NCBI RefSeq assembly: GCF_004127445.1
Contig: NZ_QEXM01000025.1
Coordinates: 62,001-126,000, forward strand
Source: Streptomyces alfalfae
GTDB taxonomy: Bacteria > Actinomycetota > Actinomycetes > Streptomycetales > Streptomycetaceae
Length of the DNA stretch: 64,000 nucleotides
Direction: 5' to 3'
Positions 18,195-25,494 of the stretch are shown here, piece by piece. Position 1 is the first letter of the stretch, and each line of letters begins with the position of its first letter. The notes under the pieces are model-generated. The model worked only from the letters and a program-made list of their open reading frames with translations. It was not told the DNA's origin and did not search any database. The position numbers and the translations under genes were made by a program.

Positions 18195-18659
18195 TCAGCC
18201 CGCGAGGAGCCTCTTGACGGTGGCGGCGACGCGGCCGCCCTCGGCGAGGCCCGCGACCTTCGGGTTCACGATCTTCATGACCTGGCCCATGGCGCGCGGT
18301 CCCTCGGCGCCGGCGGCCTTGGCCTCTTCCACGGCCTGGGCGACGATCGCGTGCAGCTCGTCGTCGGAGAGCTGCTTCGGGAGGTACTCGGCGAGGATCT
18401 CGCCCTCCGCCTTCTCACGCTCGGCCTGCTCGGCACGGCCGCCCTGCCCGAACGCCTCGGCGGCCTCGCGGCGCTTCTTGGCCTCGCGGGCGATCACCTT
18501 CTGCACCTCGTCGTCGGAGAGCTCGCGCGCGGTCTTGCCCGAGACCTCCTCCTTGGTGATGGCGGAGAGGGTCAGCCGGAGCGTCGAGGAGCGCAGCTCG
18601 TCACGCCCCCGGATCGCGGCGGTGAGGTCTTCCTGCAGCTTCGACTTGAGCGTGGTCAT
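18195..18659 (-). CDS. GatB/YqeY-domain protein
   Basis: A 154-residue YqeY-like protein: LKSKLQEDLTAAIRGRDELR at the start, AREAKKRREAAEAFGQGGR in the middle, and the GatB-like tail KIVNPKVAGLAEGGRVAATV. It resembles the tRNA-binding tail domain of the glutamyl-tRNA amidotransferase B subunit, but stands alone; its role is unproven. ATG 18659 is the natural start. It is divergent from the metallophosphoesterase. Confidence 0.9.
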   Translation of the reverse strand: MTTLKSKLQEDLTAAIRGRDELRSSTLRLTLSAITKEEVSGKTARELSDDEVQKVIAREAKKRREAAEAFGQGGRAEQAEREKAEGEILAEYLPKQLSDDELHAIVAQAVEEAKAAGAEGPRAMGQVMKIVNPKVAGLAEGGRVAATVKRLLAG

Positions 18660-18827
18660 GGGTCGATTGTGGCAGGTGCGGAAGGTTCCCTGCGCCTCGA
18701 TTTCGCCGAGGGGGCGGTGTGGGGCGGCTGTTGGGGTGGTGCCGGGGGCGGACGCCCGCGCCCCGTGGACGGTTGGCGGCGACCGCCCTCGGGATCGCGG
18801 ACCTGCGGTGTCTGACACGATGGGGGG

Positions 18828-19754
18828 ATGCGCGCGCGATACGCAGTACCCCTGGGCATCACGGCGACGGCTGCGGCCGGTCTCGCCTACTCGGTGGGCT
18901 TCGAAGCCCGTTCCTTCCGGCTGAGGCGGGTCACGGTGCCCGTGCTGCCGTCGGGGATGCGACCCCTGCGGGTCCTCCAGGTCTCCGACATCCACATGGT
19001 GTCCGGGCAGCGCAAGAAGCAGCGCTGGCTGCAGTCACTCGCGGGCCTGCGCCCCGACTTCGTGATCAACACGGGGGACAACCTCTCCGACCCCGAGGGC
19101 GTGCCGGAGACGCTGGACGCGCTGGGCCCGTTGATGGAGTTCCCCGGGGCGTACGTCTTCGGCTCGAACGACTACTACGGCCCGAAGCCCCGCAACCCCG
19201 CCCGCTACCTCCTGGAGAAGGTGCAGGGCAAGCACGGCCTGAACGGGAACCCGCCCGCAGTCGGCGTCATCCACAACCCGTGGGAGGACCTGCGCGACGG
19301 CTTCGACGCCGCGGGCTGGGCGAACCTCACGAACACGCGGGGCTCCCTGAAGATCGACGGCTACGAGATCGCCCTCACGGGCCTGGACGACCCGCACATC
19401 AAACGCGACCGCTACGCGCGCGTGGCGGGCGGTCCGGACTCCGGCGCCGACTTCTCGATGGGCATCGTGCACGCCCCGTACCTGCGCACCCTGGACGCCT
19501 TCACCGCGGACGGCTACCCGCTGATCCTGGCCGGCCACACCCACGGCGGCCAGGTCTGCATCCCCTTCTACGGGGCGCTGGTCACCAACTGCGACCTGGA
19601 CACGGACCGCGTCAAGGGCCTCTCGACGCACGAGGCCGAGGGCCAGACGTCCTACCTCCACGTCTCTGCCGGCTGCGGAGCCAACCGCTACACCCCCATG
19701 CGCTTCGCCTGCCCCCCGGAGGCGACCCTGCTGACGCTGGCGCCTCGGGTCTGA
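18828..19754 (+). CDS. Membrane-anchored metallophosphoesterase
   Basis: A 308-residue calcineurin-like phosphoesterase of the YkuE type. One N-terminal hydrophobic segment precedes the metal sites: VSDIHM (Asp, His), NTGDNLS (Asp), GSNDYYG (Asn-Asp in place of the usual GNHD), and the C-terminal GHTHGGQ. GSND instead of GNHD is a natural variant in this actinobacterial group. ATG 18828 follows a GGGGGG run. The substrate is unknown; UDP-glucosamine-type or phospholipid heads are possible in the family. Confidence 0.9.
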   Translation: MRARYAVPLGITATAAAGLAYSVGFEARSFRLRRVTVPVLPSGMRPLRVLQVSDIHMVSGQRKKQRWLQSLAGLRPDFVINTGDNLSDPEGVPETLDALGPLMEFPGAYVFGSNDYYGPKPRNPARYLLEKVQGKHGLNGNPPAVGVIHNPWEDLRDGFDAAGWANLTNTRGSLKIDGYEIALTGLDDPHIKRDRYARVAGGPDSGADFSMGIVHAPYLRTLDAFTADGYPLILAGHTHGGQVCIPFYGALVTNCDLDTDRVKGLSTHEAEGQTSYLHVSAGCGANRYTPMRFACPPEATLLTLAPRV

Positions 19755-19912
19755 GGAGTGGGCCCGGGGGCGGCCCCGCGCCCTTCCCCCGGCGGGTCGA
19801 AGCCTCCGGGGCTCCGGCCCCCGATAACCGGATTTCGTCTCCGGCCGCGGGTCCGCTAGAGTTATCGATGTCGCCACGGCCCACAGCAGTGCGGACAGTG
19901 GAGCAACGACAT

Positions 19913-19986
19913 CGGGGTGTAGCGCAGCTTGGCAGCGCGCTTCGTTCGGGACGAAGAGGTCGTGGGTTCAAATCCCGCCACCCCGA
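19913..19986 (+). tRNA. tRNA-Pro(CGG)
   Basis: A complete cloverleaf. The acceptor CGGGGTG pairs with CACCCCG, the D-stem is GCGC/GCGC, the anticodon stem CTTCG/CGAAG encloses TTCGGGA with anticodon CGG, and the T-arm is GTGGG TTCAAAT CCCGC. CCA is not encoded (the sequence continues ACA). Its 3' 42 bases are part of the att direct repeat, so the 3' half now present was supplied by the inserted island. Confidence 0.95.
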
Positions 19987-19989
19987 CAG
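19945..19989 (+). repeat. attL: tRNA-Pro 3' end, left boundary of island
   Basis: 45 bases from the tRNA anticodon loop to three bases past its end recur at 31351-31395 with one difference (G 19953, C 31359); the last 36 bases are identical. This is the classic signature of site-specific integration into a tRNA gene. Confidence 0.85.
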
Positions 19990-20004
19990 TGAAGTACCAG
20001 GTCC

Positions 20005-20035
20005 GGGGCCTGACCCGCGGTGCGGGTCGGGCCCC
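20005..20035 (+). terminator. tRNA-Pro terminator hairpin
   Basis: Fourteen-base arms (20005-20018, 20022-20035, one mismatch) lie 19 bases after the tRNA. An analogous hairpin follows the right-hand att copy and the third att-like site. Confidence 0.65.
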
Positions 20036-20179
20036 TGAGTGGTTCCGGGGACCATTCGGGAGCCAGTTGGGAGCCAACTGCGGAATCCGGCTCCCAGCAT
20101 CGTGCTCCCTTCGTTGTCAGTGCCTGCCGCTACCGTCGCTGAGAACAGTTCTCCCTCGACCGTGAGTGGTGAGCAAGAC

Positions 20180-21079
20180 ATGGCAGACCGAGTGGCCGAG
20201 GGCGGCGTAGACCCTCGAAAGGTGTTCGTGATCCACGGACGGAACGAGCTCGCGCGCAAGGGGCTCTTCGAATTCCTGCGCGCTATCGGCCTCGATCCAA
20301 TCGAATGGTCCGAGGCCATCCAGAGGACTGGCGAGGGCTCCCCATACATCGGCGAGGTCCTGGACACCGCGTTCTCACAGGCACAGGCGGTGGTGGTGCT
20401 CCAGACCCCCGACGACGTCACCTACCTGCACGAGAGCCTCACGTACGCCGGAGACCCCGAGTGCAACCCGCAGATGCAACCCCGACCGAACGTGCTGTTC
20501 GAGGCAGGGATAGCCATGGGCCGGGACGAGAACCGCACCGTGATAGTCGAGCTCGGGCAGGTGAAGGTCTTCAGCGACATTCACGGCCGGCACGTGATCC
20601 GCCTTGAAGACTCCACGAGAAAGCGGCAGGATCTCGCGACTCGTCTGCAGACCGCGGGGTGCGCCGTGCGGCTGACCGGTACGGACTGGCATGACGCCGG
20701 CGACTTCACTCCGCCTGTCCCACCAGGTGGCGGGCTTCCGCTGGGACGGAAGCTTCCGTCGTCGCAAGCAGCCGGTACCCCTCGGCTCAGTGCCCGCTAC
20801 GTCGACAACGGGTCGAGAAAGATGGGGACGGTCGTAATCACCAACCACGGTCCAGGAGACGTCTACGACCTGGATGTGGAAGCCGAAGAGGAGAACAGGC
20901 TTATCACCCACAGCGATGGTGAGTTCCCCGTCCCGAAGTTGCCCGCCGGTAAGTCGGTGCGGGTGATGAGTGCTCGCACCCTGGGGATGGGGGCAAGCTC
21001 GTACTTTAACGTCGTCCTGACGGGGAAGACCGCCGACGGGGTACCGATCAGGGTCGAAGAGTTCGTGGATGGGGCGTGA
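20180..21079 (+). CDS. TIR-like nucleotide-binding protein with C-terminal beta domain
   Basis: A 299-residue protein. Residues about 12-165 carry the TIR-like/nucleotide-binding pattern of the bacterial STING-associated TIR family: KVFVIHGRNELARKGLFEFL, EWSEAI, AVVVLQTPDDV, then RPNVLFEAGIAMGRDENRTV with Glu in the active-site position, and HVIRLEDS. Such domains act as NADases or nucleotide sensors in anti-phage systems. Residues about 200-299 look like an immunoglobulin/CARDB-type beta sandwich (GTVVITNHGPGDVYDLDVEA), which may sense or tether. ATG 20180 starts just before the fold; GTG 20162 is an alternative. It is immediately followed by a zinc-ribbon gene. Confidence 0.75.
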   Translation: MADRVAEGGVDPRKVFVIHGRNELARKGLFEFLRAIGLDPIEWSEAIQRTGEGSPYIGEVLDTAFSQAQAVVVLQTPDDVTYLHESLTYAGDPECNPQMQPRPNVLFEAGIAMGRDENRTVIVELGQVKVFSDIHGRHVIRLEDSTRKRQDLATRLQTAGCAVRLTGTDWHDAGDFTPPVPPGGGLPLGRKLPSSQAAGTPRLSARYVDNGSRKMGTVVITNHGPGDVYDLDVEAEEENRLITHSDGEFPVPKLPAGKSVRVMSARTLGMGASSYFNVVLTGKTADGVPIRVEEFVDGA

Positions 21080-21080
21080 C

Positions 21081-21527
21081 ATGGAAATTCCGATGAGCCT
21101 GCCCTTGGACCACGACGGCTTCGTGCGTCGCGAGTGTCCCCACTGCATCAACCAGTTCAAGTGGCACCACGGACCGGCGAATGAAGAGGCCGAGCCCTAC
21201 TACTGCCCTCTCTGTGGGCAGCCGGCGGGGCCAGACTCCTGGTGGACGCAGGAACAGGTCGACTACGCCAGGGGCCTGATCGCTCCCGCCGCAGCGCGAA
21301 TGGTGGAGGACGAGCTTAAGAACGCGCTCAAGCCGATCCGTAGCAAGTACGTGAAGGTCGGCGTCAAGGGCAGCGTGGATACCCCAGAGGCGCCTTCGCC
21401 CCTCACTGAACCCGACGACATGGTCATCGTGACATCCCCCTGTCACTCGTACGAGCCGGTGAAAGTACCCGAAGACACGTCGGGCCCCTATCACTGCCTC
21501 GTATGCGGTCAAGCCTTTGCTGTCTGA
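21081..21527 (+). CDS. Small double zinc-ribbon protein
   Basis: A 148-residue hypothetical protein. The first pair ECPHC...YYCPLCGQ and the second SPCHSY...YHCLVCGQ each form one Cys4 or Cys2-His-type zinc ribbon, one at each end, with a helical middle (AAARMVEDELKNALKP). It starts two bases after the TIR-like stop (TGACATG), so it is almost surely co-translated and likely its partner. I recognise no named family. An in-frame ATG at 21069, inside the TIR gene, is an alternative start. Confidence 0.65.
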   Translation: MEIPMSLPLDHDGFVRRECPHCINQFKWHHGPANEEAEPYYCPLCGQPAGPDSWWTQEQVDYARGLIAPAAARMVEDELKNALKPIRSKYVKVGVKGSVDTPEAPSPLTEPDDMVIVTSPCHSYEPVKVPEDTSGPYHCLVCGQAFAV

Positions 21528-21589
21528 CCCGAGGCGGCCGAAGCGGCGGTCACGAACGCGTGTGCCGCCACGCGGTGATCGCGTGCCCC

Positions 21590-22003
21590 ACCGAGATCGA
21601 CTTCGACTCCCCCGAGGTGCAGGCCGCGGAACTCCCGGCCTCAAACGGCGTCGGCACTGCTCGCGGACTGGCGCGCATGTACGCAGCGCTGATCGGCGAG
21701 GTGGACGGCGTACGCCTGCTCACCCCGGAAACCCTGGCTTCGGCGACCAAGGAGCAGGCTGGCGGGAGGGACCAGGTGATGCTGATCTCGAGCAGATTCA
21801 GCTCCGGATACATGCTGCCCACTGAGACCAACCCCATGACCGGCCCGAACGCCTTCGGCCACACCGGCAGAGGCGGCTCACTCGGCTTCGCCGACCCCGA
21901 GCGCGGCGTCGCCTTCGGCTACGCAATGAACCACATCATCGGCGGGCCCGGCGATAAGCGTGCGACGTCGTTGGTGGACGCAGTGCGAAGGTCGCTGGCG
22001 TAA
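21590..22003 (+). pseudogene. Serine beta-lactamase-like hydrolase, C-terminal fragment
   Basis: The reading frame resembles the last ~135 residues of class C beta-lactamase/esterase-type serine hydrolases: NGVGTARGLARMYAAL, LLTPETLASA, and the KTG-equivalent GHTGRGGSLGFADPE. The N-terminal part with the SxxK nucleophile is missing; upstream sequence is the zinc-ribbon gene. The frame is open back to 21503 but has no sensible start. It is probably debris from an earlier insertion. Confidence 0.65.
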
Positions 22004-22475
22004 CTGGTCGAGGTTGACGCTGAAGGTCCACGCCACCCAGCCACGAGGCCGGATCCCGTCGGCATGCGGTGCAGAATGATCAGCGCGTAGTGGTGGATGT
22101 CTGCTTCGCTGGCATGCTGACACGTCGCTTCTGTGGCGAATCACAAGCGTAGGCCATGTCTGGCGCTCAGCCTCCGGAAGCAGCGTTCGATTGCCTCCCG
22201 ATGGCATAACCAAGGACACTCCTGTGTGTGAGGAGGCCCTCCATTTCTTTCGCGTGAGGCGGCAGTAAGGCAAGAGTCTGCAGGGTTCCAGCCATCTAGA
22301 CTGGCCTTTCTCACTGGTCGCGTTCGCGGTCAGCTGTACATGCCCGTCTCGGTGGACGTGCTGGCTTGTTCCTGGGATGTTCGTACACAGAGACGGACTC
22401 GCTAGCGTGTTCGAGTCCAGTCTGCCGCAAGTGCAGCCAGGCATGCGGCGGGCGGTGCGCACGTATGGAGGATGA
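22004..22475. other. 472-base gap: debris and methyltransferase leader
   Basis: No gene supported. On the minus strand, phrases such as LLPYCRLTRKKW around 22240-22290 hint at a decayed transposase, but stops and frameshifts break it. The last ~100 bases carry GGAGG (22469-22473 region) ahead of the methyltransferase ATG and should contain its promoter. Confidence 0.4.
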
Positions 22476-23750
22476 ATGACGGATCTGCAGGCTGTCGAGA
22501 TCTGCGCAGGTGCGGGCGGGCAGGCCCTCGGGCTGGAGCGCGCTGGGTTCGGGCACGCCCTGGCCGTGGAGCTCGACACGCACGCCGTCGCCACGCTGCG
22601 CAAAAATCGGCCGCACTGGGATGTGCGGCAAGGCGACGTGGCCGATCCGAAGGTGTGGGAGCCCGAGAAGTTCGGCGGAGTGGATCTGATCGCCGGCGGA
22701 GTGCCCTGCCCGCCGTTCACCATTGCTGGTAAGCAGCTGGGGGCCACAGACGAGCGCGATCTTTTCGCCTGGGCTGTGCACCTGGCTGAGAGGGTCAAGC
22801 CCAAGGCTCTTCTCCTGGAGAACGTCCGGGGGCTCAGCGCCAATCGCTTCACGGCCTATCGGCAAAACGTCCTCGACACCCTGCAGAGCGCTGGCTACAT
22901 CGCCCAGTGGAAGCTTCTGCACGCAGCCGACTTCGGTGTTCCGCAGCTGCGTCCCCGCTTCGTGCTCGTTGCGCTCCTCCCTGAGTACGCTGAGTACTTC
23001 GCCTGGCCCGAGCCACTGGCAGGCAAGCGTCCAACGGTAGGCGAGGTCCTTCGCGATCTGATGGCCGCCAGGGGCTGGGAGGGCGCTAGCAGCTGGGCGG
23101 AGAAGGCAAACGACATCGGCCCCACCATCGTCGGAGGGTCAAAGAAGCACGGCGGTGCCGATCTGGGGCCCACGCGCGCCAAGGCAGCATGGGCGAAGCT
23201 GGGGGTGGACGCCCTCGGAATCAGCGATCATGCCCCAGAGCCTGGATGGAAGCCGGCTGAAGGCAAGCCCGGACCGAAATTGACTGTCGAGATGGTTGCC
23301 CGGATCCAGGGCTGGAAGCCGGAGGACAGCTGGGTGTTTGAAGGCCGGAAGACCAGCACGTACCGGCAGGTGGGCAACGCTTTCCCGCCGCCTGTCGCAG
23401 AGGCGGTAGGCCGGTCCATCGCCCGAGCCCTGCGCAAAGAGGGCTCCCGCACCGAGCTTGTGGAGACCACAGAGGTGGTCCACGACCCCGTCTACAAGCT
23501 GCTGCGGGCAATGGAGCGCCCCATCGGCGTCGACCAGATCATCAGTCGGTTGGAGAAGACCGGGCAGCGTATGTCCGAGCCGGAAGTAGAGCGGCACATC
23601 GCGCACCTGGAGCGGGACTTCGTCATCCAGAGGGTCAAGCGGTCCAGCGGCGCCCTCGGCTACAGGCTCGGCGAGTTCAGAGCATTCGTCGGCCAAGAAG
23701 GCCACCAGCGGCATGAGCTCTTCTCGCTGAACCAGGCGAAGATCAGCTGA
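22476..23750 (+). CDS. DNA (cytosine-5) methyltransferase, restriction cognate
   Basis: A 424-residue C5-cytosine methyltransferase. Motif I is EICAGAGGQALGLERAGF, motif II VELDTHA, motif IV GGVPCPPFT with the catalytic Cys at about residue 78, motif VI LLENVRGL (Glu about 115), motif VIII RPRFVLVAL, and motifs IX-X VGNAFPPPVAEAVGRSIA. Residues about 330-415 are an added winged-helix-like domain (KLLRAMERPIGVDQIISRLE), unusual for a plain type II enzyme. It is convergent with vsr, 24 bases apart. Context implies methylation of GCCGGC, protecting against the NaeI-family enzyme; that target is inferred, not read. Confidence 0.92.
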   Translation: MTDLQAVEICAGAGGQALGLERAGFGHALAVELDTHAVATLRKNRPHWDVRQGDVADPKVWEPEKFGGVDLIAGGVPCPPFTIAGKQLGATDERDLFAWAVHLAERVKPKALLLENVRGLSANRFTAYRQNVLDTLQSAGYIAQWKLLHAADFGVPQLRPRFVLVALLPEYAEYFAWPEPLAGKRPTVGEVLRDLMAARGWEGASSWAEKANDIGPTIVGGSKKHGGADLGPTRAKAAWAKLGVDALGISDHAPEPGWKPAEGKPGPKLTVEMVARIQGWKPEDSWVFEGRKTSTYRQVGNAFPPPVAEAVGRSIARALRKEGSRTELVETTEVVHDPVYKLLRAMERPIGVDQIISRLEKTGQRMSEPEVERHIAHLERDFVIQRVKRSSGALGYRLGEFRAFVGQEGHQRHELFSLNQAKIS

Positions 23751-23774
23751 CGGCTGCCGCCAGCAACACGGCGG

Positions 23775-24278
23775 TCAGGAGATCTTCCTCGGATGCTTCG
23801 AGGCTTCGACCTCCTGCCGCCGGGCGGCCACTGCCTCAATGACAGTGGCGGCACACGCCTCTGGTTCGAGGTGCTCCCAGAAGCGGAGCACCAGCCAGCC
23901 TGCCTCCGCGAGGCGGTTGTCCGTGTCCCGGTCTCGCTGGACGTTCCGGCCGATCTTGTCTTCCCAGTACGGCCGGTTCGTCTTGGGCATCACGAAGTGC
24001 TCCGGGCAGCCGTGCCAGAAGCAGCCATCGATGAAGACGGCCACCTTCACAGGGCGGAAGACCATGTCGGCCGTGCGGCGCATCTTTGGAAGCGGCTTTG
24101 CAGCCACCCGGTAGCGCAGTCCAGCGGCGTGGACAAGCGAGCGGAGGAGCAGCTCGGGTGCGGTATCGCGATTCCGGTTGCCGAGCATGCTCCGCCGGTT
24201 CGCAGCCGACGACGCCCACGACCCCTCCGGCGGTGCCCACTGCACGGCCGGTGCTTCTGGTTGTCCTTGCTCGCTCAT
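23775..24278 (-). CDS. vsr: Very short patch repair endonuclease Vsr
   Basis: A 167-residue Vsr nickase, which nicks beside T:G mismatches arising from 5-methylcytosine deamination. Family signatures: MLGNRNRDTAPELLLRSLVH, KADMVF-like RTADMVFRPVKVAVFIDGCF then WHGCPEH, and KIGRNVQRDRDTDNRLAEAGW. The usual Asp of the active site lies in TADMVF, and the zinc-site residues lie in CFWHGCPEH. ATG 24278 overlaps the NaeI-family stop (ATGA). Its presence fits a C5 methyltransferase partner, whose hotspots it would repair. Confidence 0.93.
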   Translation of the reverse strand: MSEQGQPEAPAVQWAPPEGSWASSAANRRSMLGNRNRDTAPELLLRSLVHAAGLRYRVAAKPLPKMRRTADMVFRPVKVAVFIDGCFWHGCPEHFVMPKTNRPYWEDKIGRNVQRDRDTDNRLAEAGWLVLRFWEHLEPEACAATVIEAVAARRQEVEASKHPRKIS

Positions 24279-25228
24279 ATCTCCGGCAGCTTAGGGACGG
24301 CTTCCTCCGGATCGTCCGGCCTGGCGAGGACCCATTCCTGTCCGTCCATCTCTATTCTCGGCGCTTCCCCATGATGGGGACGGGCAGCCGCAAGCCTCGC
24401 ACTCACCGACTCGCCTGAGCACGGTACGGGCAACCCGAGCAATTCAGCGATCCGGCCGTGGCTGGAGTAGTGGCCCAAGATGACGATTCCGCGGGGTTGG
24501 AGCCTTGAGCGCGAGCCGCCGTTGTAGCGGACGCGCTTCATGTAGTCCTCCTGCATCGCCACTGTGGCGACGACAGTGCGGCTGACCCGTCGGCCCTGAG
24601 CTCGCACAAAGAGATCATCCACTCGGCGCTGGCCGCTCTTGTGGGAGAAAATCGACTTGATGTCGGCCTCGGAGAGCCGCAGCAGCATGTTCTCCTGGAG
24701 GGGCGCCCGGTGAAACAGCCACCGGACAGCGGACCGCCCTGCGGCGTTGAGTGTCTTCTTGGCGTCCCGGTTGCCGCCGCTGTTCAGCCTTGCTGGCAGT
24801 GCGCGTACGAGGCCAGCGGACCAGCGGGACTCATCATCGCTGGCCCAGACGACAAGCAGCAGGTGGCCGAGGGCCTCTGGCGGCACCATCCACCCGCCGA
24901 GCGTCTGCGAGTACTTGCAGTCGACGTCGGTGCCGGCAATGGAGTAATCCATGCTGATGCCGTCGTCGAAGCCGAACTCCCGCTGGACATTGATCTCGAT
25001 CAGCGTGCCCAGGTGAGCCTTCTCTGTCTTGTACAGCTGGTCCCACCGGAAGCGGCCGGTGTGCTGGCCGTCCAGGAGCATGTCGATGCTCCGCCGGATC
25101 GCCCCTGCAAACCTCCCGCCGTGCGGGTCGGCAGCGAGGATCTGCTGCGCAACGGCATCCAGCTCTGGATCGCCCGGTTCGTCAACAGTCCATAGGGCCG
25201 CCTGCGTACTGATCGCTTCGCCGTCCAC
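24275..25228 (-). CDS. NaeI-family type IIE restriction endonuclease
   Basis: A 317-residue protein that I recognise as close to NaeI of Lechevalieria (also 317 residues, GCCGGC). The N-terminal Endo domain has YKTEKAHLGTLIEINVQREF, then Asp 94 and GTDVDCKYSQ with Asp 103 and Lys 105, matching NaeI Asp 86, Asp 95 and Lys 97 with an offset of eight. Leu 51 in MLLDGQHTGRF corresponds to NaeI Leu 43, whose mutation to Lys turns NaeI into a topoisomerase. The C-terminal Topo/CAP-like domain includes KSGQRRVDDLFVRAQGRRVS and QEDYMKRVRYNGG. NaeI needs a second, effector copy of its site. Specificity for GCCGGC is inferred. Confidence 0.93.
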   Translation of the reverse strand: MDGEAISTQAALWTVDEPGDPELDAVAQQILAADPHGGRFAGAIRRSIDMLLDGQHTGRFRWDQLYKTEKAHLGTLIEINVQREFGFDDGISMDYSIAGTDVDCKYSQTLGGWMVPPEALGHLLLVVWASDDESRWSAGLVRALPARLNSGGNRDAKKTLNAAGRSAVRWLFHRAPLQENMLLRLSEADIKSIFSHKSGQRRVDDLFVRAQGRRVSRTVVATVAMQEDYMKRVRYNGGSRSRLQPRGIVILGHYSSHGRIAELLGLPVPCSGESVSARLAAARPHHGEAPRIEMDGQEWVLARPDDPEEAVPKLPEI

Positions 25229-25299
25229 GGCGGGACTCTATCCGGGAGCCGGGCTGCGGGGCAGCCAAGCCCTCCCACGGAAGCTGGCAAACTTCGATT

Positions 25300-25476
25300 G
25301 TGATAAGCGAACCAGCAGAACTGCAGATTGATGACGAAGGCCGTGTGTCCCTGCTGCTGGGGCTCCTTGCGGAGGCCGACCTGGATGCAGGCGGCCGGAT
25401 CCTGGCCTTCATGGGCGCATGGTGCTGCAGCGAGAAGCCGACGCCTTCGAGGCACTGCTGCAACGCGGGACTGTGA
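25300..25476 (+). CDS. Possible small or frameshifted acidic protein
   Basis: Within the 266-base gap between the NaeI-family start and the SNF2 stop, plus strand, GTG 25300 opens 58 codons whose first part (ELQIDDEGRVSLLLGLLAEA then DLDAGGRILAF) looks like real protein. After about codon 40 it turns Cys/Pro-rich, while the +1 frame continues sensibly as VLQREADAFEALLQRGTV. That suggests a ~60-70-residue gene broken by a frameshift, or simply chance. No strong ribosome-binding site. Confidence 0.3.
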   Translation: MISEPAELQIDDEGRVSLLLGLLAEADLDAGGRILAFMGAWCCSEKPTPSRHCCNAGL

Positions 25477-25494
25477 GTCGAGATCCCGCCCCCG

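Noticed and set aside
22140..22330. Minus-strand transposase gene
   Set aside because: Short similarity-like phrases exist, but stops and frame breaks prevent support; noted only as possible debris.
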